This document shows, piece by piece, positions 24,576 to 35,597 of a stretch of 64,000 nt of DNA. The DNA comes from Amphiura filiformis (Eukaryota; Echinodermata; Ophiuroidea; Amphilepidida; Amphiuridae). The notes beneath the pieces were generated by a model that saw only the letters and a program-made list of their open reading frames with translations, was not told where the DNA came from and did not search any database. How positions within the stretch are numbered: position 1 is the stretch's first letter; each line of letters starts with the position of its first letter. The stretch is taken from positions 34,494,965 to 34,558,964 of the forward strand of contig NC_092628.1 of NCBI RefSeq assembly GCF_039555335.1, in the 5' to 3' direction. A program made the translations under genes and the position numbers.

Positions 24576-25244
24576 ATGTATACTGCGCCAATAAAGTATC
24601 CTTACACTTGGATAAATAATCACAATTTCAAAAGTGAACCATATTGGGGTAAATTTGATTTTTTAATAGATGCACTATCTAATCCTGCACATTATGACAC
24701 CACATTGAATCCAATGTGACATCAAGAAGTAAAGTTATAAGCAATTGAATAGTCGAAGGTCCAGTTTTAAAAGTGACAAACTGGCCTATACAAGGCATAA
24801 AAAGATTCCAACATGCGCAACAAAGAGACAACACAGTTTCTTCAATGAAGCGTTATTTAAAGCAGTTTTTATTTCAGTTTTTACTTCTCTGTACTTTTCA
24901 TAACTTTCATTTTATTTGTCAGTTCTTTTGTTTCAGTTTTCTTTTGTTCCTTTTGTTCTAAATTAAAGCCAAACGAATAAATTAGTCATTCACCACTCTC
25001 AAACCATATGTCTAGTCTGTGGAGTTTTGTATAGGCCAGTTTGTCACTTTTAAAACGGGACCTTCGTCTAATCAAATGCTTGTAACTTTGCTTCTTGAAG
25101 TCACATTGGATTCAATGTGGTGTCATAATGTGCAGGATTAGATAGTGCATCTATTAAAAAAACACATTTATTCCAATATTGTTCAGTTTGGAAATTTTGA
25201 TTATTTTTCTAAATGTAAGGATACTTTATTGGCGCAGTATACAT
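24576..25244. mobile_element. Palindromic foldback MITE (669 bp)
   Basis: Two arms of about 220 bp (24576-24795 and 25026-25244) are inverted copies. The termini read ATGTATACTGCGCCAATAAA and the complement, and the arms share GTGCAGGATTAGATAGTGCA-type sequence and a GGCCAGTTTGTCACTTTTAA phrase. The spacer of about 230 bp is T/C-rich and non-coding. No open frame encodes a transposase. Contig 1 stops 8 bp before the left end (15125 equals 24568), suggesting that the hairpin hindered assembly. Confidence 0.75.
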
Positions 25245-27184
25245 GTATAATGGCAAACACTTGACAAACTCGTCTGTGACTTCAAATGTTGGTAAAAATC
25301 CTTAACTTTTTTTTTTACCCAAATTGTTTTAACAACATAAAGCATTCTTCAGTAAAGTTTTCTGTTTATGAATTTTCAAAAACTAGATACAAATGTGCTG
25401 GAAACTTTTTAATTAAAAAAAAAATATTGACCAAAAATGGTAGAAAAGTGCTAAGTTTTGTAAACAAGTCATAAAAAAGCATAATTTTCACTCAAAATAA
25501 ATTTGTCGTAGTCAAAAGAGTGCTTTTAAATATATATAAATTCACCATGTGTCTGTCATTCTAAATAATGCACTTTAGTAGTTATAACTCATAAGTTTCA
25601 ATAATTCCAGGGTTAAGACCAACCAAATAGACCTGCTTTTTAGCTCAATTTGCACGTTTTATATGACGAATATCTAGTGCATATTTTTTTAAGATTTATT
25701 TTATCTTATTTTCTTTAAAAGTGGGTTCCGGACATATGCCATGTTTTGTTGTGATAATGGTCTGCACATAATAAGATCAAAATATATATTTAAAAATCAT
25801 TAAAAATAATTTGCTATTGCAGGGGTAAAATGTTGGCGCAAATCATTTCTTGCAAAGATTCAAGATTGTGAAAAGATTTGTGTGAATTAAAGTTGATTCT
25901 TGTTAAATGTTCAAAATTTAAATAGCAGATACATGTACATTGCAAAAATCAGATTATTCCTACAAACTTCCTTGGCAAGAATCAAGATTGATTCTCACAA
26001 ATTCTGCAAACCAGCATTAATTGTAACCAGTGGACCTGCTAATTATAAGGCCATATTAAAAGGCATGCAATTGGTGCAGGACTTACCTGAATTGGCGCAA
26101 AGCCTTCAGGAAGAAAAGGAAAAAAAGAGTTTTACAGTATAATTGGACCATTTATTGAGATTTTTGGCACAAATTTGCCCAGCAGCAAAATGCTAATCTT
26201 GAGGGAACACTGGTTGTAACATTCATACAAAATGAGTTGACATATTGTTAGTGTGTACAACAGATCTGATACACACTTTAAAATTTGTTTACAATATCGT
26301 TGTTGCCAGATGATATGTACATGTACAATGTGTGTACCATTAAAATCATATTAATGGTTCACTTGAAGAAAAGAAAAAAGTTATTGTTCATGTGTGTTCA
26401 TTTAGTGTGTGGTTAGTTCAACAAGACTATGTTACTTTTATGTCATATAATTAAAATTACGGATACAAAAGAACCACTGAGCGAGATGGGTGTGGAACAG
26501 ATGGGGCAGGTGAAGTCAAAAGTTTTCCTGCCTTTGTTGCATTTGTGCCCTATGTCTGTGGTTCTTTTTATGTACTGTACACAAAATTAATATAGATGTA
26601 TATGGAGGGCTTATTTAGAAGCAGAACTGGTTTGCTATCCCAAGACATTCTGTTTGAGAAATACTGTACATCCATGAAGCTTGGATGGGTATTCTATTAA
26701 CTGTCTATGAGTATGGTAAAAACTGGAAATACATAATCACAATGTAAAAGATAGAGTGTTCCTCCCACAAGCTGGAATGGTGAGTGGAATGAGTACAAAT
26801 TATACATCGTTCACTAAGTGATTATATTTCGACCAAAATTTTAAGACTGTTTTATATTTGTTTTATCATTCATACATAAATTCTATTCAAGGTAGAGTAA
26901 CTATAAATGTTTTCATTAACATAGCCGTATAACACCATGTTTTGCCATCGACGAGTCTAATGATCAATGACAATCAAGTTCACCAATTGACAGTCTATAA
27001 TTTACGTGTGTATGAGTGATATAATATAAAACCTGAATCTTTCTGAAAAATGAAATTTATTCTAGCCAAAACTTTTATTTTTTCATAGACACAGAAAAAT
27101 TAAATATGCTAAAAAATGTGAAGTATATGAAGTATGATATAAAAAAGCGCTGTGATTTATAGTGTGCTACGCACAGGCACAACG
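25245..27184. other. AT-rich intergenic sequence
   Basis: No gene recognised. A short open frame at 25900-26142 (80 codons) ends in a Glu/Lys-rich segment, but it shows no known domain or splice context. Only a small hairpin repeat at 26463-26573 stands out. Confidence 0.4.
26463..26573. repeat. Short inverted-repeat element (~110 bp)
   Basis: TACAAAAGAACCAC at the left and GTGGTTCTTTTTATGTA at the right form imperfect inverted ends around a less AT-rich interior. Possibly a very small MITE; no target-site duplication was established. Confidence 0.4.
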
Positions 27185-27192
27185 CCTAGACG

Positions 27193-27361
27193 CAGGGCCG
27201 TAGCAAGGTTGAAAAATGTGGGGCGGCCATCACAAATGTGGGACGGCCAAATTACAAATTTATGGCCAAATTGAAATAAAGACATAAAGAAAAACAGAAC
27301 AAATTTCTCAAAAAGTGGGACGGCCATGGCATCCCCGGCCGCCCCGCTTGCTACGGCCCTG
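27193..27361. mobile_element. hAT-type MITE with 8-bp target duplication
   Basis: Terminal inverted repeats CAGGGCCGTAGCAAG and its complement (15 bp, perfect) enclose 169 bp in all. The direct repeat CCTAGACG flanks both ends (27185-27192 and 27362-27369). An 8-bp duplication and CAGGG-type ends are characteristic of hAT-superfamily transposons. The interior (GGGGCGGCC, GGGACGGCC phrases) is non-coding, so it is non-autonomous. The perfect duplication implies a fairly recent insertion. Confidence 0.88.
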
Positions 27362-27369
27362 CCTAGACG

Positions 27370-28080
27370 TTGATCCACAAGCCTCAGCACACTTTATGCA
27401 GGGCTGTAGTTCTAATCTAAGTCCATGTCCATTATGATACTCATCATGCTCCATACATTGTTGAACACAAACTGGGACGTACCAGTAGGTCCAGTCTAGG
27501 CAGATAAGACACACTTGTGTCCTGATGGGACCAGGCTCAAACAACATTATTATACATGTTCAGGGGGATCTTAAAATACACATTATGCATTGTATACACA
27601 TGGTAGCCTATACACATATACACTGTAGATAAATTTGGCACATTTTCTCATCTGGTGATGCAGTTGGAGGAGGATTATTATGCAGCTCTTGGCCCTGGCT
27701 TTTGGGAATTCTTAAAAGAAAATAATATGACAAATTATAGGAGTGCCTACATGTGCAATTGTATGTAGTCCAGCTTGCCCATCAGTGACATGAATTAATC
27801 GGAAACTTGTGTTTCTATGATAAAACAGGATATAATAAGAGTTGAACAAGTTTGTTTGCCCTGTAATTGACATGTAATCGACCTGTTGGTGTACAATGTG
27901 GAGAGTTTTGGTAATTGTTGATTTTGAAACAATACCTTGCATGTGTCAATGATGTCACATTCTTGCAATATTATGTAGATTAAATAATTGCTGGAAAATA
28001 CAATTTCAGGTGGACTGGATGCAATTAATAAATGAATGAATTAAATAAAAAAAGATTGATTACATTCAAGGAAGTGATTG
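27370..28080. other. Intergenic sequence, nothing recognised
   Basis: No coding region, repeat or RNA gene that I can support. Short open frames at 27712-27942 and 27308-27547 (minus strand) have no recognisable motif; the latter partly covers the neighbouring MITE. Confidence 0.4.
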
Positions 28081-28201
28081 CCGAATAGGGTGCAACTCTA
28101 CTAGTCTTATTACAAGACTGCCCCACCCCAACCCTAAACCCTAATCCTAAACTCCGTAAACGAGGACTGAATTCAAGTCTAGCAAGTTGCACCCTATTCG
28201 G
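28081..28201. mobile_element. Small MITE with telomere-like interior
   Basis: The ends CCGAATAGGGTGCAAC and GTTGCACCCTATTCGG are perfect 16-bp inverted copies. The second-layer words AGTCTTATTACAAGACT and GACTTGAATTC-like sequence add further symmetry. The centre reads AACCCTAAACCCTAATCC, resembling telomeric repeats. No clear flanking duplication. Superfamily not assigned. Confidence 0.65.
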
Positions 28202-28471
28202 TACTTGTACAAAATTAAAGTAAATGGCAAATGAATAAATGTTTTATGAATTACATGTACATGTAATATAAATTAGAATAAATTTACGTGAATTAAAAAT
28301 AAATTAAGTGATGGCTCCTTTTGACTGCGCTACACCACAAATAAATGGTTTACCGTTTTGTACTACAGACAAATATTGACCAGGTGAAAGACAAATCGAG
28401 CATAGCTACATGTAATTACTTCTATATAATACACATCTGGTTTATGTGCATACAAAAGAAAATATAATTAT

Positions 28472-28717
28472 CTTATTCATTCCAATAAGCACCCAGGGCG
28501 CTTAAAGTCATTTTGGGTGGGCGCTTATTTCGACCTGGTTTTATTTTGTAAGGGGCGTTTATTAGAGACATTCTAGTAGCTTTTCTGATGCAGAAAATGA
28601 ATTGCAAGTATACACAGTTGAAATCTGTCACTTCAACATTAATGGTACCCTTTAGCAAATTGAAAATACCCAGGGTGGGCGCTTATTGGGGCATGGGCAC
28701 TTATTGGAACGAATAAG
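28472..28717. mobile_element. MITE with AATAAGCNCCC inverted ends
   Basis: CTTATTCATTCCAATAAG at the left and its near complement (CTTATTGGAACGAATAAG) at the right. Internal repeats of GGGCGCTTATT occur in both orientations. No transposase. No reliable flanking duplication. A related AATAAGAGCCC word at about 28778 suggests another remnant nearby. Confidence 0.6.
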
Positions 28718-28719
28718 GT

Positions 28720-29852
28720 ATATCAGATTCACAAAAACAACATTTACTGTTTTCAACATAAATTAGCACCCCTCCCCTAATAAGAGCCCTCTACAGAATT
28801 TTGGGAGATACACCTGTACAGGTGCCCCCTTTTCAATGTATAAATGTGGGACCTACAACATGTACTGTATACAAATTACATCAATTGTCAAAATAAAATG
28901 AACATCTAATGCTAAAAAAATGTTTGTTTCCCGTAGGCCATGCACATTTTGTATTGATCAGTTGTACCACATTTTTATTCCTGAAATGCAGTAATTTGTT
29001 TTTTTCATGGAAATAAAATTGTATTTTACAAATGTAATTTAAAATGGACTTGACCATCAGTTTGAAATATATTGGCATGTTAGGATAAATTTTGACCTGA
29101 AAGCTAAGAATAAAAATATGTACAATTTTGCATTTTGGGTTTAAGGCCATGTACAGGAAACCCGACAGGAAACAACTTTTTTAGCCTAAACTTTCCAGCT
29201 TAGGAGTAAGATAATTTTGTCTTCAGACCACATCGCTGCAGTGATGATTACTGTGAAAAGGAATGTACAGTACAGTACGTTATTAACCCACCAATCAAGC
29301 AGAGGATAACACAATTACATGTATGAGCAAATAAAGTTGATCACAAAACCTTTTATTCATCATCTATATACTTAATTCCACACCAAAGCACAAAATCAAT
29401 GCATGCATATCGCTCATCCCCCAGTTAAATTAACATAGATACACTAAAATTAGTGACAGCTAGGAGAACAAAATAATTCTGAGCAAATGTTTTTCATGCC
29501 TATTTACTGTGTATAATCTACATGTACATGTACAAATATTTATTAAATGTGTACCTTACTCACACAAAACCACTGGAATGTTTTATGCCCTATAACAAGC
29601 AAATATTGAAAAATAACAGTACTGGACATACAAATTCATAATGATTCACTGATTTCAAGCACCTTTTCCAAGAAATTGTGATTTTGGGACTTTCAGCTTA
29701 AGTCATGTACACTTTGTACAATGAATATTACACTATCTATATGATTGAATATGGTGCACACAGATGGAATGACTATGTATTGGGAAACCAGTTCAAATCA
29801 AATGAAAATGAATTTTTGTTGTGAGTGACCCCCTAACAAAAACAACACCCAC
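28720..29852. other. Intergenic sequence, nothing recognised
   Basis: AT-rich with frequent ACATGTACATGTA words. No gene, and no further repeat that can be bounded. Confidence 0.4.
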
Positions 29853-30011
29853 CAGTGGCGTGCACAAAGGGGGGGGCAGTGCCCCCTGCTTTTGTTGGTA
29901 ATTCGGGGGAAAACGCTAAAACCGCACCATACACACCTAAATCAGACTCCATTCGGGGGAACTGAACAACCTGACCTCTCCCCCACTTTAAATGTGCTGC
30001 GCACGCCACGG
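29853..30011. mobile_element. hAT-like MITE, degraded flanks
   Basis: CAGTGGCGTGCACA at the left and TGCGCACGCCACGG at the right are inverted with one terminal mismatch. The interior starts with a run of G followed by CAGTGCCCCC. Flanks ACACCCAC (29845-29852) and ACACCTGG (30012-30019) agree only in their first five bases, so an 8-bp duplication is possible but decayed. The ends resemble those of the element at 57963-58119 (CAGTGGCGGCGCCA). Confidence 0.55.
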
Positions 30012-30019
30012 ACACCTGG

Positions 30020-31154
30020 AGTGCGACTGGCAAACAGGGTCATTGTCTAATTTTCTGTGCTTAACTGGACACGTTTACCCCATTTTACACAAATTATACA
30101 CAATTTGATTGTATTTTCACCATCAGCCAGACTTATATATCAACAATATGGGACACATTCTCAAATGCATTTTTAGGTTATTTGCAGTCAATAATCTTAG
30201 CTATTAAAGCAGGGAGGTCCTGCAAACACATATGCACCCCCCCCCCCCACACACACACCCCCACACACAAGACACCACAGACTGAAATGGGACAGGCAAA
30301 GAAGACTGGAAATCAACTTTGCATCATCTTGTTGAAACATGGAAGATCAAAACCACCAAAGCTGATGGTTCAATTATTTCTTTACTATATGGATAGATGG
30401 TCTGAAGACACACAAAACATTGATAAGTACCTGCACCCAAGCCTGCCCAGGTATCAATGAGAAAACAATGTGGACAGACAAGAACAAGTTTGGATTATTT
30501 ACATTTGAATAGATACTGTAATCAACTTGTATACACAGTATATACACACCCAGAAGATAATTATTGTCAGAGGGGTTGAACAAGCAGTAATGATGATAAG
30601 AGGAGAGATCAAACATAACAGGTATTGAATTGGAGTGGGGTATTGTTTGCATGTTTTTATTAAATAAAGTGAAAATTAACTTGAAATGTAAGAAACTCCA
30701 AATTCCATGATATATGAAGAAGTTGGGAAAATAATAAATTATGATGAATACAGTGGGTTCAAGTTCAATGACTTGAATAAGTGACACTAATGTTAGGTCT
30801 AAAAAAGATCTGTATTGCCCTTTTCGACGGACTCTAAAAATCTGAAAAAAATAGGGTCACCCTTTTTTTTCATTTTTTGAATTATCATATTTGGTATAAA
30901 ATACACAAAAATGTTGTGAAAATGTTTTGCCTGTTTGTAATTCGTACTGCACAACTCTGGTATTAGAAAACAAGTTTAAGCAATCCTATAAACCATTGTT
31001 GACTGTGGTATTTTGTGGTGAACTGCATTTCTTGATATTGCATGTGGCAAAAAAGGAAAAGAAAAATTAACCGACTGACCAACCCTGACTTTGGTGCTCT
31101 AAGGGCAATACAATTTTGTAGGTCTGATATTGGGACAAATGTTACTTTTCATTA
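30020..31154. other. Intergenic sequence around microsatellite
   Basis: Apart from the simple repeat at 30237-30268 I see no gene. A minus-strand open frame at 30374-30787 (137 codons) is rich in Ile, Phe and Tyr, has no recognised domain and is probably chance. Confidence 0.4.
30237..30268 (+). repeat. Poly-C and CA microsatellite
   Basis: A run of C followed by ACACACACAC and CCCCCACACACA. Simple sequence; the neighbouring open frame that runs through it (30182-30460) is not a gene. Confidence 0.8.
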
Positions 31155-31158
31155 TTAA

Positions 31159-31601
31159 AGCCATATTATAACATTTCTGTAAAAATAGATTAGTATTTAT
31201 TTTCCATAAAATGTTAGCTTTTACTGTCAGATATGTCCCCTTTTAATTTTGAGCAGAACAAGTGAGGTAATAAAAGCATAGAAAATTGGAATTTACTACT
31301 AGCGCCCATGCATGTTACTCCCGCAGTTGTAATACGGTACGATCCTCGGGGTGTGTGTATATGTATCCCATACGCCGTGTAATGCGTACTGTGCATACGT
31401 GTTCGACTAATATTTCCATCGTAATAATAAAACACAGGTTCCATCGTTTTATTCAAAATCTCAGATTTTGAAAAAACTACAGCACCTAGAGTCTTGATTT
31501 TTGCTGATTATCTTTATTGACTAAAGTACATCAATCGTGTAAAAAACAGAATTTAAAATTTTTTTGAGGGCGTTCTCCTCAGCAAATGTTATAATATGGC
31601 T
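31159..31601. mobile_element. TTAA-flanked MITE (piggyBac-like)
   Basis: The ends AGCCATATTATAACATTT and its complement are perfect 18-bp inverted repeats. TTAA lies directly outside each (31155-31158 and 31602-31605), the target signature of piggyBac elements. The interior contains a CpG-rich segment (about 31300-31400) and no transposase. Non-autonomous. The superfamily call rests on the TTAA flanks only. Confidence 0.65.
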
Positions 31602-31724
31602 TTAATTCTAGATCAAATTCAAATTCACATTGCATCAAATTTTCTCTTCTCTACGGAAGCTTAAAAGTGCCACCGTAATCTGTAAAAAAGTCGAGATAAT
31701 TATCCCGGTAAGCCGACTTCCTAC

Positions 31725-32315
31725 TGGTCAAGTCGACTTCCTAGTGACCAGAAGATGAGATAACAAGATCCTGGATATGACCAATCCTAGTGAAGTCGGT
31801 TGCAAATGGACGAGAAGATAAGATAACAGGATACTTGATCTGATCAAGTCGACTTCCTTGTGACCAGAAGATGAGATAACAAGATCCTGGTTCTGGTCAA
31901 GTCGACTTCCTAGTGACGAAAAGAAGAGATAACAAGATCCTGGTTCTGGTCAAGTCGACTTCCTAGTGACGAAAAGATGAGATAACAAGATCCTGGTTCT
32001 GGTCAAGTCGACTTCCTAGTGACGAAAAGATGAGATAACAAGATCCTGGTTCTGGTCAAGTCGACTTCCTAGTGACGAAAAGATGAGATAACAAGATCCT
32101 GGTTCTGGTCAAGTCGACTTCCTAGTGACGAAAAGATGAGATAACAAGATCCTGGTTCTGGTCAAGTCGACTTCTTAGTGACGAAAAGAAGAGATAACAA
32201 GATCCTGGTTCTGGTCAAGTCGACTTCCTAGTGACGAAAAGATGAGATAACAAGATCCTGGTTCTGGTCAAGTCGACTTCCTAGTGACGAAAATATGAGA
32301 TAACAGGATCCTGGT
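31725..32315 (+). repeat. Left 53-bp tandem array (~11 units)
   Basis: Units carry GTCAAGTCGACTTCCTAGTG, then ACGAAAAGATGAGATAACAA and GATCCTGGTTCTG. The inner eight or so are almost identical; the outermost three are diverged. The unit contains a SalI-type GTCGAC inside a short palindrome. Confidence 0.85.
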
Positions 32316-32499
32316 TAAAGCCTCATCTTAATACTAATTATGGCGTGTCCGTCCGTCCGTCCGTCCGTCCCTCTGTCCGCGCGCTAATTATGGCGTGTCC
32401 GTCCGTCCGTCCGTCCGTCCCTCTGTCCGCGCGCTATCGCGTGCGAGTGGCTCGCTAACGCGTGCGAGCGGCTCGCCAACGCGTGCACGCGGCTCATCT
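32316..32499. repeat. CpG-rich centre with duplicated GTCC microsatellite
   Basis: A segment of about 51 bp starting CTAATTATGGCGTGTCCGTC and containing (GTCC)5 is present twice in tandem (about 32335-32434). Diverged copies of CGCGTGCGAGCGGCTCGC follow. The open frame crossing it translates to Arg/Ser/Pro repeats and is not a gene. Confidence 0.75.
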
Positions 32500-33160
32500 T
32501 CTGGTCACTTAGGAAGTCGACATGACCATATCCAGGATCCTGTTATCTCATCTTCTGGTCACAAGGAAGTCGACTTGACCATATCCAGGATCCTGTTATC
32601 TCATCTTCTGGTCACTAGGAAGTCGATTTGACCAGATCCAGAATCTTGTTATCTCATCTTCTGGTCACAAGGAAGTCGACTTGACCAGATCCAGGACCTT
32701 GTTATCTCATCTTCAGGTCACAAGGAAGTCGACTTGACCATATCCAGGATCCTGTTATCTCATCTTCTGGTCACTAGGAAGTCGATTTGACCAGATCCAG
32801 AATCTTGTTATCTCATCTTCTGGTCACAAGGAAGTCGACTTGACCAGATCCAGGACCTTGTTATCTCATCTTCAGGTCACAAGGAAGTCGACTTGACCAT
32901 ATCCAGGATCCTGTTATCTCATCTTCTGGTCACTAGGAAGTCGATTTGACCAGATCCAGAATCTTGTTATCTCATCTTCTGGTCACAAGGAAGTCGACTT
33001 GACCAGATCCAGGACCTTGTTATCTCATCTTCAGGTCACTAGGAAGTCGACTTGACCAGATCCAGGATCTTGTTATCTCATCTTCTGGTCACTAGGAAGT
33101 CGACTTGACCAGAACCAGGATCTTGTTATCTCATCTTTTCATCACTAGGAAGTCGGCTTA
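32500..33160 (-). repeat. Right 53-bp tandem array (~12 units) with 159-bp higher order
   Basis: Units are inverted relative to the left array (GGAAGTCGACTTGACCA, TATCCAGGATCCTGTTATCT, CATCTTCTGGTCAC). Three variants alternate so that a 159-bp block recurs (for example TTCAGGTCACAAGG at about 32712 and 32871). The left array's GACGAAAAG variant is replaced here by the equivalent of GACCAGAAG, except at the outermost unit. Confidence 0.8.
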
Positions 33161-33346
33161 CCGGGATAATTATCTCGACTTTTTTACAGATTACGGTGGC
33201 ACTTTTAAGCTTCCGTACTTCTCCTGTTGGGGTAGGCTGAGCCATTGTATTTAAAATGAACCAACAAAAGCAATGGTGTTTACACACTCTTGGTGTTGTA
33301 GGTAGAGGGTTAAGGTTATTGCTAGGTTTGTAGGGTTTGTAATGTT

Positions 33347-33673
33347 TGGCCAAATTTAAAAAAAAAGGTTTGTCTCAAAGCTCCCAAGTGCATTAGTTTA
33401 TTCACCCGCATTAGTAAAAAAAAACCTTTTATTTATTTCTTTCAGAAAAAGTGTAAAAAATACGATCGAAATGCCGTTTTGACTAGACCCCTACTCTTAG
33501 ATTATTTCACTTCAGTACAATAGCAGCATCACTTTATTGTTCAATACAACACTTCATACAGTAGTAGGTTTTTTCACATTTGAAAAAAATCTTTGGAAAA
33601 CAAAACAAAACAATAGAATAATTTTTTTCAGAGTTGGAGAGCTTTGAGACAAACCTTTTTTTTAATTTGGCCA
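33347..33673. mobile_element. MITE with TGGCCAAATT ends
   Basis: TGGCCAAATTTAAAAAAA and GGTTTGTCTCAAAGCTC at the left are mirrored by GAGCTTTGAGACAAACC and TTAATTTGGCCA at the right. 327 bp, non-coding. TTGTAAT occurs close to both ends (about 33338 and 33674), possibly a slightly offset target duplication. Confidence 0.65.
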
Positions 33674-34617
33674 TTGTAATTGAAACTTAAATTACATGTA
33701 TGAAGCATTATTTTGAAACTGCGAATTGAGTTTAACTTTAATTTCTTTAAATATGCTGTAATGAGAAGTCAACACACAGCTGAAGAAGATCAATCATGAA
33801 TGTTTTAATAAGTGAAAATCACCTACACATGGCAGAGCTTGTCATCAGCCTGGTCAGTGTGTACTTTTTGACTTCTTCTAGATATTGTACAACAGAGATA
33901 AGCTCCATTGATGCACAAAGTTATAATTATGAACCAGACTTGAACCTTGGTTCATTGTGGGTATATTTATAATTCCAAGCAATTCTGCAAAGTTGGAGGT
34001 GGATTGTCCCCATGGAAAACTATTTTTGGGTGAAATTATGACAGAAAACAAAAGTGCAATGAAGAATGGAATTTTTAATCAATCGTGACATTTTCTATAC
34101 AGCTTGTGCACTTAAATGTATTTTTTTTTTGTATTTTCAGTATTTTATAATTTCCAAAATTATGTGAAAAGGTTCTCCTTCCTATAATTAGCCAAAAAAA
34201 ATTGCCATTATGATGAGATGAGGCTAAATAAAGTAATTGAAACTTTATTAATATATAAAATAGGTCCGATGTTGAGGTTCCCTTTTGGGGGTTGGGGCAA
34301 GGGTGTTGGGCTTGGGTGGGTTTGTATACATGTAGTAAGGTTTGGGAAGGGGTAAAGAGTTTGTATAAGGGTAGGAAAAACATAAAACTTTAAAAAAAAA
34401 ACCAAAAAACAATTTTTTTGTTGTTTACATACGTTTACACGGCTAACTGACTGGATTATGGTCCGTTTAAACTATTAGACAAATAACCGTGAATTTACAC
34501 CCCTAGAAATGCCCCTAAATTTTATGCCCCCCTAAAAGTCACATGATCATACATGTACATGTATAACCCCTAAAATTCTGATTTTAATCTGCTCCCCCTA
34601 AATTGGATTGCATCTGC
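33674..34617. other. Intergenic sequence before the retroelement
   Basis: AT-rich; no gene recognised. The four bases CTGC immediately before 34618 match the four after 45524. Confidence 0.45.
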
Positions 34618-34956
34618 TGTGATGTGCCCTGAGTAATTTGATTTAATTTAATTATTTAACTTTGTTTACAAGCTGAAAGTATGTCATGAGATGGGAAAGC
34701 CCCTTGTACGTGCAAGATAATGATGTGGAAAGTCGTTTTGGAATGCCCCCAAATTATTGTAAACAAAGTCAGATCTATGTTTGGAACTTGGAAAGCCCCA
34801 GTTCATTATTGCACCATCAGGAAAACCCCCCAGGAAGTGATGTAATGTGAATGTGTATAATTAATCTTGGGAAATCCCAAGATTGCAGCAATGTTGTGAA
34901 AATGTGATTGAAGTAATGGTTTATTAATAGATGATGGGTTTTTGCATGAGTACTGC

Positions 34957-34964
34957 TATAAAAA
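34957..34964 (+). promoter_or_regulatory. LTR TATA box
   Basis: TATAAAAA in the 5' LTR, repeated at 44775-44782 in the 3' LTR. It lies about 630 bases upstream of the ATTAAA polyadenylation-type hexamer, so transcription would start between them. Position and motif support a promoter; the start site is inferred. Confidence 0.6.
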
Positions 34965-35591
34965 GCTGGAGGTTTTTGTTGGGACTTTACAGAATGCCAT
35001 GGGAGATTGAATACTCCACATGTGTGTGATGGTCTTCGTGCTTCAAAAAGAAGTACATTTTAACCAGTTTATATAGCCAATAATTGAGCTAATTTTAATA
35101 CAGCAACGAAGAAGACAGCGAGCACACAAAAGTGCTCTTCCTCATCAAAGGATTAAAAGTTCTTCTGTCAAATTGCTGGAGTTTGCTGGGTTTGTGAAGG
35201 CCACGCATCTGTCAAAGAACAGCGGAGCTGTGTTAACGAAACCTGTTCCCTGGAAAAGAGTGATTGGTGAAAGAAACACCATTTTTGGAGAAAGCAGCGC
35301 AAAGAGATATATTGCGGAGAGAGCAGCGCAAGAAGATAAGCAATAGAAGAAAGCAGCATCATTTTCGTTTGAGGATTTCATACGCAAGGATATTTATAAA
35401 CGCAAGAATACACTGGACTTCGCAGGACAAGTGAATAAGGATATAATACATCAGTCGTCCAGAACATTGCAAGAACTCTAGGATCACCAACAACAAGACA
35501 GCTGGTTAAGTACTGATATAAAACTGTCATTGTGTGATTTTATTGTATATGCGATATTGTTATTATATGTACCAATCATACTCCGTTTTCA

Positions 35592-35597
35592 ATTAAA
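35592..35597 (+). promoter_or_regulatory. LTR polyadenylation-type signal
   Basis: ATTAAA within TTTTCAATTAAAGAC, near the 3' part of the LTR; the same word occurs in the 3' LTR at about 45414. A common variant of AATAAA. Confidence 0.5.

Larger units (their letters stand above)
31653..33216. mobile_element. Foldback element with opposed arrays of a 53-bp repeat
   Basis: Perfect outer inverted ends (ACGGAAGCTTAAAAGTGCCA and complement) continue inward for about 70 bp through GTCGAGATAATTATCCCGG. They then pass into tandem arrays of a 53-bp unit in opposite orientations (about 31725-32315 and 32500-33160) around a CpG-rich centre. No transposase is present. The layout parallels TU-type foldback elements, but the repeat is unrelated in sequence to the element at 227-5608. 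Flanks TCTTCTCT and ACTTCTCC are similar without being a clean duplication. Confidence 0.75.

Noticed and set aside
28128..28152. Interstitial telomere or chromosome end
   Set aside because: The CCCTAA-like stretch is short, imperfect and enclosed by the inverted ends of a MITE.
32395..32631. Open frame rich in Ser/Arg/Pro
   Set aside because: It translates a GTCC microsatellite and the adjoining 53-bp repeats.
31725..33160. 53-bp direct repeats as a CRISPR array
   Set aside because: No distinct spacers, the units are contiguous, two arrays face each other inside inverted ends, and the DNA is animal.
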